Of a stretch of 64,000 nt of DNA, positions 18,907 through 28,351 are shown piece after piece; position 1 is the stretch's first letter; the number at the start of each line of letters is the position of its first letter. The position numbers were made by a program, and so were the translations under genes. The stretch comes from Vitreoscilla filiformis. GTDB taxonomy: Bacteria; Pseudomonadota; Gammaproteobacteria; Burkholderiales; Burkholderiaceae_C. The notes beneath the pieces are model-generated. The model saw only the letters and a program-made list of their open reading frames with translations, did not search any database and had not been told where the DNA came from. The stretch spans positions 2,542,001-2,606,000 of the forward strand of contig NZ_CP022423.1 in the NCBI RefSeq assembly GCF_002222655.1. The letters run 5' to 3'.

Positions 18907-19833
18907 ATGGCCGTCCTCGTCATTGCTGAACACGACAACGCGCACCTCAAGGGCGCAACCCTCAACACCGTGACCGCCGCCGCCCAACTGGGTGAGGTGC
19001 ATGTGCTGGTGGCCGGCTCGGGTGCTGCTGCGGTGGCGGCTGCGGCGGCGCAAGTCGCCGGGGTGGCCAAGGTGCTGCACGCTGACGGTGCGAGCCTGGC
19101 CGAAGGCCTGGCAGAAAACCTGGCCGCGCAAGTGCTGGCCGTCGCTGGCGGTTACAGCCACTTGCTGTTCCCCGCCACCGCCAGCGGCAAGAACACCGCC
19201 CCGCGTGTGGCCGCCAAGCTGGACGTGGCGCAACTGAGCGACATCACCAAAGTGGTGAGCGCCGACACGTTCGAACGCCCGATCTACGCCGGCAACGCCA
19301 TCGCCACGGTGCAAAGCGCCGATGCGGTGAAGGTCATCACCGTGCGCACCACCGGGTTTGATGCTGCCGGCCAAGGTGGCGCTGCCGCTGTGGAAAGCAT
19401 CGCCGCTGTGGGCGCCAGCGCGCAAAGCGCCTTCGTGGGCCGCGAAGTCACCAAGAGCGACCGCCCGGAGCTGACCGCCGCCAAGGTGATCGTCTCCGGT
19501 GGCCGCGCCATGGGTTCGAGCGACAAGTTCAACGAAGTGCTGACGCCGCTGGCCGACAAGCTGGGCGCCGCGCTGGGCGCCAGCCGTGCCGCCGTCGATG
19601 CGGGTTATGCACCGAACGACTGGCAAGTCGGGCAAACCGGCAAGATCGTCGCACCGAGTTTGTATGTCGCTTGCGGCATCTCGGGCGCGATCCAGCATTT
19701 GGCCGGCATGAAGGATTCGAAGGTGATCGTGGCGATCAACAAGGATCCGGAAGCACCGATTTTCAGCGTCGCCGACTACGGCCTGGAAGCCGATCTGTTC
19801 GCAGCGGTGCCGGAGCTGGTCAGCAAGCTCTGA
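18907..19833 (+). CDS. etfA: Electron transfer flavoprotein, alpha subunit
   Basis: A 308-residue subunit that binds FAD. The C-terminal FAD domain shows [13 protein letters not shown], the [19 protein letters not shown] signature, [20 protein letters not shown] and [13 protein letters not shown]. The N-terminal 190 residues form the alpha/beta domain shared with EtfB. It is translationally coupled to etfB. Codon use looks the same as in the neighbours. Confidence 0.96.
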   Translation: MAVLVIAEHDNAHLKGATLNTVTAAAQLGEVHVLVAGSGAAAVAAAAAQVAGVAKVLHADGASLAEGLAENLAAQVLAVAGGYSHLLFPATASGKNTAPRVAAKLDVAQLSDITKVVSADTFERPIYAGNAIATVQSADAVKVITVRTTGFDAAGQGGAAAVESIAAVGASAQSAFVGREVTKSDRPELTAAKVIVSGGRAMGSSDKFNEVLTPLADKLGAALGASRAAVDAGYAPNDWQVGQTGKIVAPSLYVACGISGAIQHLAGMKDSKVIVAINKDPEAPIFSVADYGLEADLFAAVPELVSKL

Positions 19834-19854
19834 TCGAACGCGGGGCGTAGCGCC

Positions 19855-19884
19855 CAAAAAAAGACCCGGCCACGAGGGCCGGGT
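19855..19884 (-). terminator. Rho-independent terminator of the phasin gene
   Basis: On the minus strand ACCCGGCC and GGCCGGGT pair around a five-base loop (arms at 19864-19871 and 19877-19884), followed by a T run (plus-strand A run at 19856-19862). It may also block etfA transcription from the other side, although no T run exists in that direction. Confidence 0.85.
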
Positions 19885-19890
19885 TCAAAC

Positions 19891-19925
19891 GGTACCCAGA
19901 AACACCGGGTTTCTTCGGAGGTACC
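19891..19925. repeat. Nested inverted repeat in the phasin 3' UTR
   Basis: GGTACC occurs at both ends (19891-19896 and 19920-19925), and AGAAAC/GTTTCT (19898-19903, 19909-19914) pairs inside it around ACCGG. Together with the terminator just downstream this gives a doubly structured 3' end for the phasin mRNA. Confidence 0.55.
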
Positions 19926-19943
19926 GAGGAGACAAGCGTCAAA

Positions 19944-20486
19944 TTACTTGCGGGCCTTGGCAGCCGAAGCAGCCTTCACGGCGGTGCTGGCCATGGCTTG
20001 CAGGTTGCTTTCGGTCACTTCGGCGGCTTGCTTGGCAGCCTTGTGAACGCTTTCGTAAGCGTTGGTGGCGGCGGCCATGGCCGACTTCACCAGGGCCACA
20101 GCGTTTTCAGAGCCAGCCGGGGCGTTCTTCATGGCGCCGTCCACGGTGGCCGAGAACTTGGCTTGCACGTCAGCCATTTGGGCTTCCACGGCTTGAGCCA
20201 GTTCGGTGTTGGTGGCCGAAGCGATGTCATACAGTTGGCGGCTGTAAGCGGTGGCCTTTTCAGCCATCGGTTGCAGCAGGCCAGCTTGCAGGGTCAGCAG
20301 CTCTTGCGCATCCTTCACCGACAGGGCGGCGTTGGCGTTGTCGGCGGCTTCGCCCAGGGTGGCGCGGGCCACTTGCAGGTTCAGTTCAACCAGCTTTTCC
20401 ACGCCCGAGAAGGCCTTGTTGGTCAGGTCGAACAGGGTTTCCAGGTTGGCTTTTTGGGCGGCGAGCAGTTGTTCAGCAGTCAGCAT
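19944..20486 (-). CDS. Phasin (polyhydroxyalkanoate granule-associated protein)
   Basis: A 180-residue, Ala-rich, cysteine-free helical protein. It begins [20 protein letters not shown], and [20 protein letters not shown] is the typical N-terminal phasin helix; the C terminus is a low-complexity [12 protein letters not shown] tail. Phasins coat PHA granules and limit their size. The ATG at 20486 has a strong GGAGAACACC site; longer upstream readings run through the promoter. The upstream region carries two palindromic TGCA-centred sites that could be bound by a PhaR-type repressor. PHA genes themselves are not in the window. Confidence 0.9.
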   Translation of the reverse strand: MLTAEQLLAAQKANLETLFDLTNKAFSGVEKLVELNLQVARATLGEAADNANAALSVKDAQELLTLQAGLLQPMAEKATAYSRQLYDIASATNTELAQAVEAQMADVQAKFSATVDGAMKNAPAGSENAVALVKSAMAAATNAYESVHKAAKQAAEVTESNLQAMASTAVKAASAAKARK

Positions 20487-20540
20487 GGTGTTCTCCAGTA
20501 CAGATGATTGGGGGACGCTGCGCAGCTCACTGAACTTCGT

Positions 20541-20555
20541 TTGTGCGCTGCAACA
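20541..20555. promoter_or_regulatory. Operator-like site 1 upstream of phasin
   Basis: TTGTGCGCTGCAACA, an imperfect palindrome resembling the core of the larger palindrome 40 bases further upstream. It lies 55 bases before the phasin start, probably near the promoter. Confidence 0.45.
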
Positions 20556-20595
20556 TGGTTCCCAGTATCGGGGCAGTTTTCGCGGATTGCAAGTG

Positions 20596-20618
20596 TTTTT
20601 GTTGCACTGCAACAAAAA
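20596..20618. promoter_or_regulatory. Operator-like site 2: perfect 23-bp palindrome between phasin and deacetylase genes
   Basis: TTTTTGTTGCA (20596-20606) and its exact complement TGCAACAAAAA (20608-20618) flank a single C. It sits between the divergent phasin and deacetylase-family genes. PhaR repressors of PHA granule genes are known to bind TGC/GCA-rich inverted sites; assignment to PhaR is inference. Confidence 0.6.
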
Positions 20619-20656
20619 TTTCACATCCGATCTTTGCGCGCCGTGGCGCTTCGCTC

Positions 20657-21592
20657 ATGCAAGCTTTTACCTCTGATCAGTACGAGTTGCCCTTGCCCGC
20701 CGGGCATCGTTTCCCCATGGCGAAATATGCGCGTTTGCGCCAGCGCGTTGAGTCCGAGCTGCCCCAAGTTCGCTTACAACCCGCCCCAGCCGCGAGCGAA
20801 GGCGAGTTGGCGTTGGTTCACACGCCGGCATATGTGGACGCTGTGCTACACGGGCACCTCACCCCGGCGCAAGCGCGAGAGATTGGTTTTCCTTGGTCGC
20901 CGCAGATGGCGGAACGGTCGCGGCGCTCCACCGGGGCCACGATCGCCGCCGCTCGGGCGGCGCTGGCCGAAGGCGTGGGCGTTAACTTGGCCGGCGGCAC
21001 CCACCACGCTTTTGCCGACCGGGGTTCCGGTTACTGTGTGTTCAACGATGTTGCGGTTGCCGCACGTTTGATGCAGGCGGAATGGGCGCGGCAGCAGCGC
21101 CCCGGCCTGCGGGTGCTGGTGATCGACCTGGATGTTCACCAAGGCAACGGCACGGCGGCGATTTTTGCGGGGGATGCGTCGGTGTTCACCCTGTCCTTGC
21201 ACGGGGCGCGCAATTTTCCGTTTCGCAAGGAAACTTCGGATCTCGATGTGGAACTGCCCGATGGATGCACCGATGCGCCGTATCTGGCCGCGTTGGAAAC
21301 TGCGCTCGCCACCGTCTGGGCCGGCTGGCCCGAGGGGCCGACGCTGGCGTTTTACCTCGCCGGTGCCGATCCTCACGAGGGCGACCGGCTGGGGCGTTTG
21401 CGCCTCACCGCCGAAGGACTGGCCGAACGGGATCGGCGCGTGTTCGCGGCACTGCGGGCGCGGCGCATCCCGGTGGCGGTGAGCATGGCAGGCGGGTATG
21501 GTCACGACATCGACACCACCGTGGCCCTGCAATGCCAAACCGTGGCCCTGGCTTGGCAGAGTTGGACGGCCTGGGCTGCGCAGGGGCTCTGA
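20657..21592 (+). CDS. Histone deacetylase superfamily (class IIa-like/AcuC-like) hydrolase
   Basis: A 311-residue zinc-dependent deacetylase fold protein. The charge-relay histidine pair is in [16 protein letters not shown], the zinc ligands Asp and His in [16 protein letters not shown], and the third zinc Asp in [14 protein letters not shown] glycine-rich AGGYGHD closes the active site. The start at 20657 gives the conserved N terminus [19 protein letters not shown]. Bacterial members act on acetylated polyamines, acetoin-pathway enzymes or other acyl-amides; the substrate here is unknown. It is divergent from the phasin gene. Confidence 0.88.
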   Translation: MQAFTSDQYELPLPAGHRFPMAKYARLRQRVESELPQVRLQPAPAASEGELALVHTPAYVDAVLHGHLTPAQAREIGFPWSPQMAERSRRSTGATIAAARAALAEGVGVNLAGGTHHAFADRGSGYCVFNDVAVAARLMQAEWARQQRPGLRVLVIDLDVHQGNGTAAIFAGDASVFTLSLHGARNFPFRKETSDLDVELPDGCTDAPYLAALETALATVWAGWPEGPTLAFYLAGADPHEGDRLGRLRLTAEGLAERDRRVFAALRARRIPVAVSMAGGYGHDIDTTVALQCQTVALAWQSWTAWAAQGL

Positions 21593-21654
21593 CATTCAAC
21601 TGACGTTCAGTCGTGAATTCCTAGAATGCCCGACCCAAAAAGGAGACAGAAACG

Positions 21655-23082
21655 ATGCCGCACCGCCCCCTCCCCTCCCCCTGGCGCCGCTGGGCCAGCG
21701 GTTTTGCCCTGAGCGTGTTGCCCGCTTGGGCCCATGCGGCTGAGGTCTCCGGCGCCGAGCTGGGTGCATGGTGGGGTGTGCCGTTTGCGGGGATGCTGCT
21801 GTCCATCGCGTTGCTGCCGTTGTTGCGGCCCATTTTTTGGCACCACCACTTTGGCAAGGTGGCTGCCGGGTGGGCGCTGGCGTTCTTGCTGCCTTTTGCG
21901 GTGGTGTTCGGGCCGGGCGCGGCGTTCGGGGTGGTGGGGCACACGTTGGTGGCCGAATACATCCCATTCATCGTGCTGCTCACCGCCTTGTTCACCGCCG
22001 CTGGGGGGATTTATGTGCGCGGCAATCTGCATGGCAGTCCGCTGCTCAACACCGGCTTGCTGGGCATCGGGGCGGTGCTGGCCAGTTTGATGGGCACGAC
22101 GGGCGCTTCCATGCTGCTCATCCGCCCGCTCATCCGAGCCAATGACAACCGGCGCCATGTCACCCACGTCGTGGTGTTTTTCATTTTCATCGTCAGCAAT
22201 GCCGGGGGGTCTCTCACGCCGTTGGGCGATCCGCCGCTGTTTCTGGGCTTTTTGAAGGGCGTGGAATTCACGTGGACGCTGCGCCATCTCTTCCCGGAAA
22301 CGCTGTTTCTGGTGGGCAGCTTGCTCGCGCTGTTTTTTGTGATCGACAGTTACTGGTATCGCCGCGAAGGGGTGCTGCCACAGGATCCGACGCCCGATGA
22401 CCACCGCCTCGGCTTGGACGGTGCCATCAACTTCCTGCCCCTGTTGGGCGTGGTGGCGCTGGTGCTGCTGAGTGGCACTTGGAAGCCGGGCATCAGCGTG
22501 TCCGTGCTGGGTCACGCGGTGGGGTTGGAGCAATTGCTGCGGGATGTGGGCTTGCTGGCCATGACGGCACTGTCCCTCTGGATCACACCGCACAGCGTGC
22601 GCGAGGCCAACCAGTTTTCCTGGGCGCCGATGCAAGAAGTGGCCAAGCTGTTCATCGGCATTTTTCTCACCATGGTGCCGGTGCTGGCCATGCTCAAGGC
22701 GGGAGAGGCGGGGGCTTTTGGGGCGGTCACACGGGCCGTCACCGGGGCGGACGGCCAACCGCTGCCCTGGGCCTATTTTTGGATCAGCGGTTTGCTGAGT
22801 TCGTTCTTGGACAACGCACCCACCTACTTGGTGTTCTTCAATCTGGCCGGTGGCGATCCGCAAACCCTCATGGGCCCTTTGGCGGCGACGTTGGCGGCGA
22901 TTTCGGCAGGATCGGTGTTCATGGGGGCCAACTCTTACATTGGCAACGCGCCCAACTTCATGGTGAAGGCGATTGCCGAGGAGCGTGGCGTGCGCATGCC
23001 CAGTTTCTTCGGTTACATGCTGTGGTCGGGGGCGATTTTGCTGCCGCTGTTCGGCGTGATGACGCTGATTTGGTTTGTGTGA
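21655..23082 (+). CDS. NhaD-type sodium:proton antiporter family membrane protein
   Basis: A 475-residue inner-membrane protein with about eleven to twelve hydrophobic segments. Family marks are NAGGSLTPLGDPPLFLGFL (about 182-200) and FLDNAPTYLVFFNLAGGD (about 383-400), as in the NhaD/ion-transporter superfamily that exchanges Na+ (or Li+) for H+. An N-terminal stretch ending AHAAEV looks like a signal peptide or first helix. AAAAGGAGAC precedes the ATG. Substrate is assigned by family only; an anion transporter of the same superfamily is possible. Confidence 0.8.
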   Translation: MPHRPLPSPWRRWASGFALSVLPAWAHAAEVSGAELGAWWGVPFAGMLLSIALLPLLRPIFWHHHFGKVAAGWALAFLLPFAVVFGPGAAFGVVGHTLVAEYIPFIVLLTALFTAAGGIYVRGNLHGSPLLNTGLLGIGAVLASLMGTTGASMLLIRPLIRANDNRRHVTHVVVFFIFIVSNAGGSLTPLGDPPLFLGFLKGVEFTWTLRHLFPETLFLVGSLLALFFVIDSYWYRREGVLPQDPTPDDHRLGLDGAINFLPLLGVVALVLLSGTWKPGISVSVLGHAVGLEQLLRDVGLLAMTALSLWITPHSVREANQFSWAPMQEVAKLFIGIFLTMVPVLAMLKAGEAGAFGAVTRAVTGADGQPLPWAYFWISGLLSSFLDNAPTYLVFFNLAGGDPQTLMGPLAATLAAISAGSVFMGANSYIGNAPNFMVKAIAEERGVRMPSFFGYMLWSGAILLPLFGVMTLIWFV

Positions 23083-23109
23083 TGTGCCGTGCCTGACTGG
23101 AGTTCACCC

Positions 23110-24120
23110 ATGACGATGCCCTCCCGGCCCCGCGTGTTGATTGCGCGGCGCATTTTTCCTGAGATCGTGGCCCGGCTGGCGGCGCACTTCGAGGTGCGCA
23201 CCAGCGACGATGCTCCCGGCGGTCTGCAAGGTGATGCCCTGATCGCCGCTCTGCAAGGCTGCGATGCGGTGTTCGTCGGCGCCACCGAACGCATCGACGC
23301 GGCGGTGCTCGACGCCTGCCCCATCCTGCGCGCCGTGTGCAGCATGGCCGTGGGCACGAACAACATCGATCTGCCGGCGTGTACGGCACGCGGCATTGTG
23401 GTGAGCAACGCGCCAGATGTGCTGACTGAAACCACCGCCGATTTCGGCTTCGCGCTGATGATGGCGGCGGCACGGCGCATCACTGAGGCGGAACATTTCG
23501 TGCGGGCCGGGCGCTGGCAGCATTGGGCCTACGACTTGATGGCCGGGGCGGACATCCATGGCCGCACTTTGGGCATCCTGGGCATGGGGCGCATCGGCCA
23601 AGCCATCGCCCGGCGCGGGGTGCATGGGTTCGGCATGAAACTGGTTTATCACAACCGCCGCCGCTTGGCCGAAGAGGTAGAAGCCGGTTTGGGCGGGGCG
23701 CGTTGGCTGTCGCTGGAAGCGCTGCTGCGCGAGGCCGATCACCTCGTGTTGGTGCTGCCGTACACGCCGCAGGTGCATCACCTCATCGGTGCGACCGAGC
23801 TGGCATGGATGAAACCGACGGCCACGCTCACCAACATCGCCCGAGGGGGCATCGTGGACGATGGGGCATTGGCCGAGGCCCTGAGCCAGCGGCGCATCGC
23901 AGCGGCTGGGTTGGATGTGTTTGAGGGCGAACCGCAGCTCTGCCCAGCGTTGCTGGCGTTGAACAACGTGGTGCTGACGCCGCACATCGCCAGCGCCAGC
24001 TTGGCCACGCGCCGCGCCATGGCCGATTTGGCGTGTGACAACCTCATCGCCGCGTTCCGGGGCGACACACCGCCCACCGCGCTCAACCCCGAGGTGTTGG
24101 CCGGGATGCGGCGGGTCTGA
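23110..24120 (+). CDS. D-isomer-specific 2-hydroxyacid dehydrogenase
   Basis: A 336-residue NAD(P)-dependent reductase, probably acting on glyoxylate/hydroxypyruvate or 2-ketogluconate (GhrB-like). The Rossmann motif is LGILGMGRIGQAIARRG (about 155-170). Catalytic Arg is in NIARGGIVDDGALAE, Glu in GLDVFEGEPQ and His in LTPHIASAS. The ATG at 23110 has a GGAG site; a GTG 21 bases upstream adds nothing conserved. Its stop codon abuts that of the convergent glutaredoxin-like gene (TGA then TCA), leaving no spacer. Confidence 0.88.
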   Translation: MTMPSRPRVLIARRIFPEIVARLAAHFEVRTSDDAPGGLQGDALIAALQGCDAVFVGATERIDAAVLDACPILRAVCSMAVGTNNIDLPACTARGIVVSNAPDVLTETTADFGFALMMAAARRITEAEHFVRAGRWQHWAYDLMAGADIHGRTLGILGMGRIGQAIARRGVHGFGMKLVYHNRRRLAEEVEAGLGGARWLSLEALLREADHLVLVLPYTPQVHHLIGATELAWMKPTATLTNIARGGIVDDGALAEALSQRRIAAAGLDVFEGEPQLCPALLALNNVVLTPHIASASLATRRAMADLACDNLIAAFRGDTPPTALNPEVLAGMRRV

Positions 24121-24729
24121 TCAGGGCTTGGATTTGGACGCCGGCCCCACCGGCAGCTCCGCCGACGCGGGCGCCGATGCGGCCAGGGCCACGGCGGGGG
24201 GTTGGCGGTAGTTGGCTGGCAAGCGGGAGGTTTTGGGGTAACCCGCTGCGTCCAAATTGCTGTTCCAGGTGATGGAGTTCAGTCCGCGCAGCAGTTGCTG
24301 GCCGATGGTCAACATGGGCAAGCTGCGGTCGCCGCCGGTCAGTTTGGCCAGTTGGCGGAAATCCGCATCGCTGGTGATGAGTTTTTCACTGAACGGAATG
24401 CCCCGGGTTTGCAGCAGCGTGCGTGCGGTGTCGCAGGGTTGGCAGCCGCGCTGGCTGTACAGCACCACGGGAAAGCGCGACACCGGCTCGCGCAGCTCGG
24501 AGGGCAAGTGCGCCACGGCGCCGGCGCGCTCGCTGTCTGTGCTGGCCATGCCGGAAATTTTTAGCGGCGTGGCTCGGGCAGCGTCGGCGGGGCGCAGGGT
24601 GTCGGTGTACGTCACCCGACCGTCCGGGCCGACGATTTTGTACTGCGCCCACCCCGCGCCGCTGGCCGCCAATGCGGCCACCACAGCGCCCACGCCCAGC
24701 ACCGAACGGATGCAACGGTGGCGCACCAT
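24121..24729 (-). CDS. Exported DUF4124/glutaredoxin-domain protein
   Basis: A 202-residue protein with an N-terminal signal peptide (about residues 1-28, ending GAGWAQ), then a short DUF4124 segment (YKIVGPDGRVTYTDTLRP), then a glutaredoxin-like domain from about 85 with VVLYSQRGCQPCDTARTLL carrying a CxxC pair. The conserved cis-proline is in DRSLPMLTIG. The Pro/Ala-rich tail is unstructured. It is probably a periplasmic thiol redox protein; partner unknown. It starts 2 bases after the prlC stop. Confidence 0.82.
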   Translation of the reverse strand: MVRHRCIRSVLGVGAVVAALAASGAGWAQYKIVGPDGRVTYTDTLRPADAARATPLKISGMASTDSERAGAVAHLPSELREPVSRFPVVLYSQRGCQPCDTARTLLQTRGIPFSEKLITSDADFRQLAKLTGGDRSLPMLTIGQQLLRGLNSITWNSNLDAAGYPKTSRLPANYRQPPAVALAASAPASAELPVGPASKSKP

Positions 24730-24731
24730 GA

Positions 24732-26759
24732 TCAGGCCATCCCTTGGTGACGCAACAGCGCGTCGATGCGCGGCTCACGCCCACGGAAAGCCTGGAAGCT
24801 GGCCAACGCCGGGCGGCTGCCGCCCACTTCCAGCACCTCTTGGCGATAGCGCCGACCGGTGGCCACATCCAGCACCCCCGCTTCTTCAAACGCACTCCAG
24901 GCGTCAGCGGACAGCACTTCGGCCCACTTGTAGCTGTAGTACCCCGCCGCGTAACCGCCCGCAAAAATGTGGGTGAAGGTGTGCGGCGTGCGTGCAAACG
25001 CCGGCGGAGACATCACGGCCACTTCCTGGCGCACCTCGTCGCACACGGCCAGCACGCGGCCAGCGGCGTCGGCTTCGGTGTGCAGGCGCATGTCCAGCAG
25101 CGCGAATTCGACCTGGCGCAAGGTCTGCAAACCGCTTTGGAAGTTCTTGGCGGCCAACATCTTGTCGAACAGGGCGCGGGGCATGGGCTCGCCGCTGTCC
25201 ACATGGGCGGTCATCTGCTGGAGCACGTCCCACTCCCAGCAGAAGTTTTCCATGAACTGGCTGGGCAGTTCGACCGCGTCCCACTCCACGCCGTTGATGC
25301 CGGACACGCCCAAATCGTCCACCCGCGTCAGCAGGTGGTGCAGGCCGTGGCCAAACTCGTGGAACAGGGTGATGACGTCGTCGTGGCGCAGCAGCGCGGG
25401 TTTGTCGCCCACCGGCGCGGCAAAGTTGCACACCAAGTAGGCCACCGGGGTTTGCAACTGCTGGGAATCGACGCGCAACCAGCGATCCCGGGCGTTGTCC
25501 ATCCACGCGCCGGGGCGCTTGCCGGTGCGGGCGTAGGGGTCGAGGTAGAACTCGCCCACCGTTTGTCCGGCCCGCTCGATTCGGAAAAACTGCACGCTCG
25601 CATGCCACACCGGCGCCTCTGCCGGCACGATGGTCACTTCAAACAGCGTCTGGATGATGGTGAACAGCCCTTGCAACACCTTGGGCAGCGGCAAATAGGC
25701 TTTGACCTCTTGGTCGCTGAAGGCATACCGCGCTTGCTTGAGCTTTTCGCTCACAAAAGCGGTGTCCCAGGATTGCAGATCGGCCCAGCCCAGCTCTTGG
25801 GCGGCAAAGGCGCGCACATCGGCCAAATCGCGTTCGGCGCTGGAGCGGGCGCGTTGGGCCAGATCGCGCAGGAAGGCCAGCACTTCCGCCGGATCTCGCG
25901 CCATCTTGGCCGCCAGGGACACTTCCCCGTAGTTGCCAAACCCCAGCAGTTGCGCATCCTCGGCCCGCAGCGTCAGCAGCTCTTGCATGAGCGACGAGTT
26001 GTCGCGCTCCGCCGGGCCAAACTCGCTGGCACGGGTGACGTAAGCGCGGTACAGCGCTTCACGCAAGCTGCGGTCTTGGGCGTACTGCATCACCGGCAGG
26101 TAGGTCGGAAAATGCAGGGTGAGTTTGCATTGGCCTTCGTGGCCGTCCTGGGCCGCAGCGGCTTGCATGCCCTGCACGACATCCGCCGGCACCCCCGCCA
26201 GGCGCTCGGGCGCGACGTAGAGCGCAAACGCATCCGTCGCATCCATGACGTGGTTGGAGAACGCGTGCGACAGCTCGGCCAACCGGTCTTGGATCTGGGC
26301 GTAACGGGTTTTGGCCTCGCCCTGCAAGTCGGCGCCACCGAGGCGGAAATCGCGCAGCCACAGCGCCAGGGCTTGGCGGCGGGCGGGCGTCAAGTCGGCG
26401 GACGAAGGCGCGTCGGCCACGGCCTGGTACTTGGCATAGAGGCGCTCATCGGCCCCCAGGCGGGTGTAAAACTCCGTGATGCGCGGCAAGTTCTCGCTGT
26501 GGACGGCACGCAGCTCCGGCGTGTCGGCCACATGGGCGAGATGGTTCACCACCCCCCAGGCGCGTTGCAGGCGCTCGGTCGGCACCGACAGCACGAGCGC
26601 CAGCGCGTCATAGTCGGCTGCCACATCCGGGCCGACGGCGCGTTCCAGCGCCGCGTTGGCCGCGTCCAGCAGCTCGCTCAAAGCGGGGGTGACGTGTTCA
26701 GGGCGAATGGCGTCGAAGGGAATCGCGCCGTCAAACTGGAGCAGGGGGTTGGTGTTCAT
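24732..26759 (-). CDS. prlC: Oligopeptidase A (M3 family)
   Basis: A 675-residue cytosolic zinc metallopeptidase that degrades short peptides, including released signal peptides. The zinc site is LFHEFGHGLHHLLTRVDD (HExxH near residue 465), with the third ligand Glu in WDAVELPSQFMENF downstream. Length is normal. It starts 13 bases after folD and is followed closely by the glutaredoxin-like gene, so the three are probably one operon. Confidence 0.95.
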   Translation of the reverse strand: MNTNPLLQFDGAIPFDAIRPEHVTPALSELLDAANAALERAVGPDVAADYDALALVLSVPTERLQRAWGVVNHLAHVADTPELRAVHSENLPRITEFYTRLGADERLYAKYQAVADAPSSADLTPARRQALALWLRDFRLGGADLQGEAKTRYAQIQDRLAELSHAFSNHVMDATDAFALYVAPERLAGVPADVVQGMQAAAAQDGHEGQCKLTLHFPTYLPVMQYAQDRSLREALYRAYVTRASEFGPAERDNSSLMQELLTLRAEDAQLLGFGNYGEVSLAAKMARDPAEVLAFLRDLAQRARSSAERDLADVRAFAAQELGWADLQSWDTAFVSEKLKQARYAFSDQEVKAYLPLPKVLQGLFTIIQTLFEVTIVPAEAPVWHASVQFFRIERAGQTVGEFYLDPYARTGKRPGAWMDNARDRWLRVDSQQLQTPVAYLVCNFAAPVGDKPALLRHDDVITLFHEFGHGLHHLLTRVDDLGVSGINGVEWDAVELPSQFMENFCWEWDVLQQMTAHVDSGEPMPRALFDKMLAAKNFQSGLQTLRQVEFALLDMRLHTEADAAGRVLAVCDEVRQEVAVMSPPAFARTPHTFTHIFAGGYAAGYYSYKWAEVLSADAWSAFEEAGVLDVATGRRYRQEVLEVGGSRPALASFQAFRGREPRIDALLRHQGMA

Positions 26760-26772
26760 GCCGCCAATGGTG

Positions 26773-27627
26773 TCAGAGGGTGGTGCGCTGTGCCGCTTCG
26801 AGGGTATTGACCAGCAGCATGGCGCGGGTCATCGGGCCGACGCCGCCGGGCACCGGGGTGATGTAACCGGCCACGGCTTTCACGCCGTCGAAGTCCACAT
26901 CGCCGCAGAGTTTGCCTTCATCGTTGCGGTTCATGCCCACGTCAATCACCACGGCGCCGGACTTGACCATGTCGGCGGTCAGCACGTTGCGCTTGCCGAC
27001 GGCGGCCACGACGATGTCCGCTTGGCGGGTGTGGTACGCCAAATCAGCGGTGCCGCTGTGGCACACAGTGACGGTGGCGTTGGCGTGCAGCAGCATCATG
27101 GCCATGGGCTTGCCGACGATGTTGGAGCGCCCAATCACCACCGCATGCTTGCCGCGCAGGTTCTTCATGCCGATGGATTCGAGCATCTTCATGCAGCCGT
27201 AGGGCGTACACGCCTTGAAGCCGACTTCGCCCACCATCAAAGCGCCGGCGCTGGCGATGTGGAAGCCGTCCACGTCCTTGGCGGGTGAGATGGCTTCGAT
27301 GACTTTGTGGTCGTCAATGTGCTTGGGCAGCGGCAGTTGCACCAAGATGCCTTGGATGCTCGGATCGTTGTTCAGCGCATCGATGCGGGCCAGCAACTCG
27401 GCCTCGGTCATCGTCGCGGGGTGGCGTTCCAGCACCGAGCGCATGCCGACGCTTTCGCAATCGGTCACCTTGTGTTTGACGTACACCTGGGAGGCGGGGT
27501 TGTCCCCCACCAGCAGCACGGCCAGGCCGGGTTGGCGGCCAGCGGCGGTCAGGGTGGCGACTTGGGCGGCGACTTCGGCACGCACTTGTTTGGCCAGGGC
27601 GTTGCCATCAATGAGTTGAGCGGTCAT
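26773..27627 (-). CDS. folD: Methylenetetrahydrofolate dehydrogenase / cyclohydrolase
   Basis: A 284-residue bifunctional enzyme that interconverts 5,10-methylene-THF and 10-formyl-THF. Characteristic motifs are [17 protein letters not shown] (catalytic Lys), [34 protein letters not shown] and the terminal [18 protein letters not shown]. It is preceded by the terminator of the two-component operon, so a promoter must lie within 27628-27666. Confidence 0.97.
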   Translation of the reverse strand: MTAQLIDGNALAKQVRAEVAAQVATLTAAGRQPGLAVLLVGDNPASQVYVKHKVTDCESVGMRSVLERHPATMTEAELLARIDALNNDPSIQGILVQLPLPKHIDDHKVIEAISPAKDVDGFHIASAGALMVGEVGFKACTPYGCMKMLESIGMKNLRGKHAVVIGRSNIVGKPMAMMLLHANATVTVCHSGTADLAYHTRQADIVVAAVGKRNVLTADMVKSGAVVIDVGMNRNDEGKLCGDVDFDGVKAVAGYITPVPGGVGPMTRAMLLVNTLEAAQRTTL

Positions 27628-27666
27628 GAGAAAAACGGCGATGAAGTGTGGAACGACAAAAACGAC

Positions 27667-27696
27667 AAAAGGCCGCTGGTGCGACGCAGCGGCCTT
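27667..27696 (-). terminator. Rho-independent terminator of the two-component operon
   Basis: AAGGCCGCTG and CAGCGGCCTT (arms 27669-27678 and 27687-27696) pair around eight bases; on the minus strand TTTTGTCG follows. It lies 17 bases past the response-regulator stop. Confidence 0.85.
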
Positions 27697-27712
27697 CAGG
27701 AAAGCGGCCCGG

Positions 27713-28351
27713 TCAGGCCTTGGCGGGTGCCGAAGCGTGGCTGGCGCCCAGCGCGATTTTGAGCAGATCGGCCACCGTGTTGGCGTTGAGCTTTTCCATG
27801 ATGTTGGCGCGGTGCGCCTCCACGGTTTTGATGCTGATGCCCAAATCGTCGGCGATTTGTTTGTTCAGCCGCCCAGCAACGATGCGTTCGAGCACCTGGG
27901 CTTCCCGCGTGGTCAGGCGGGACAGCAGCGCGTCGCGGCTGGCTTGCTCTTGGTGCTGGCTGAACGCTGTGCGCGCCTGCTCCAACATGCGCTCGACCAA
28001 ACCCACCAGTTCCTCTTCCTTGAAAGGCTTCTCGATGAAGTCCATCGCGCCTTTTTTCATCGTGTTCACGGCCATGGGCACGTCACCGTGGCCGGTGATG
28101 AAAACGATGGGCAGGGGGCTCTTGCGGTCGAGCAGCTTGTCTTGCAGATCCAGGCCGCTCATGCCGTCCATGCGGATGTCGGTGATCAAGCAGGCCACTT
28201 CACGCGGATCAAAACGCGACAGGAAGGACTCGGCGGAATCGAAACACTTGACCCGGTAATCCTTGCCTTCGAGCAGCCATTGCAGGGAGTCACGAACCGC
28301 TTCGTCGTCATCCACGACGTAGACGGTACCTTTCTTGGGAATCAGGCTCAT
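27713..28351 (-). CDS. FixJ/TtrR-family response regulator
   Basis: A 212-residue two-component regulator. The receiver domain has the acidic pair in [12 protein letters not shown], phosphoacceptor Asp58 in [10 protein letters not shown], and the conserved Lys in DFIEKPF. The LuxR-type HTH covers about residues 146-205 ([20 protein letters not shown], then [20 protein letters not shown]). Its start overlaps the kinase stop by 4 bases (ATGA). The pair is divergent from aceE, so the PDH operon is the obvious candidate target, though this is inference. Confidence 0.93.
   Translation of the reverse strand: MSLIPKKGTVYVVDDDEAVRDSLQWLLEGKDYRVKCFDSAESFLSRFDPREVACLITDIRMDGMSGLDLQDKLLDRKSPLPIVFITGHGDVPMAVNTMKKGAMDFIEKPFKEEELVGLVERMLEQARTAFSQHQEQASRDALLSRLTTREAQVLERIVAGRLNKQIADDLGISIKTVEAHRANIMEKLNANTVADLLKIALGASHASAPAKA

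Noticed and set aside
24118..24123. Back-to-back stop codons TGA/TCA of convergent genes as a regulatory site
   Set aside because: Simple adjacency of two genes; TGATCA here is explained by the two stops.
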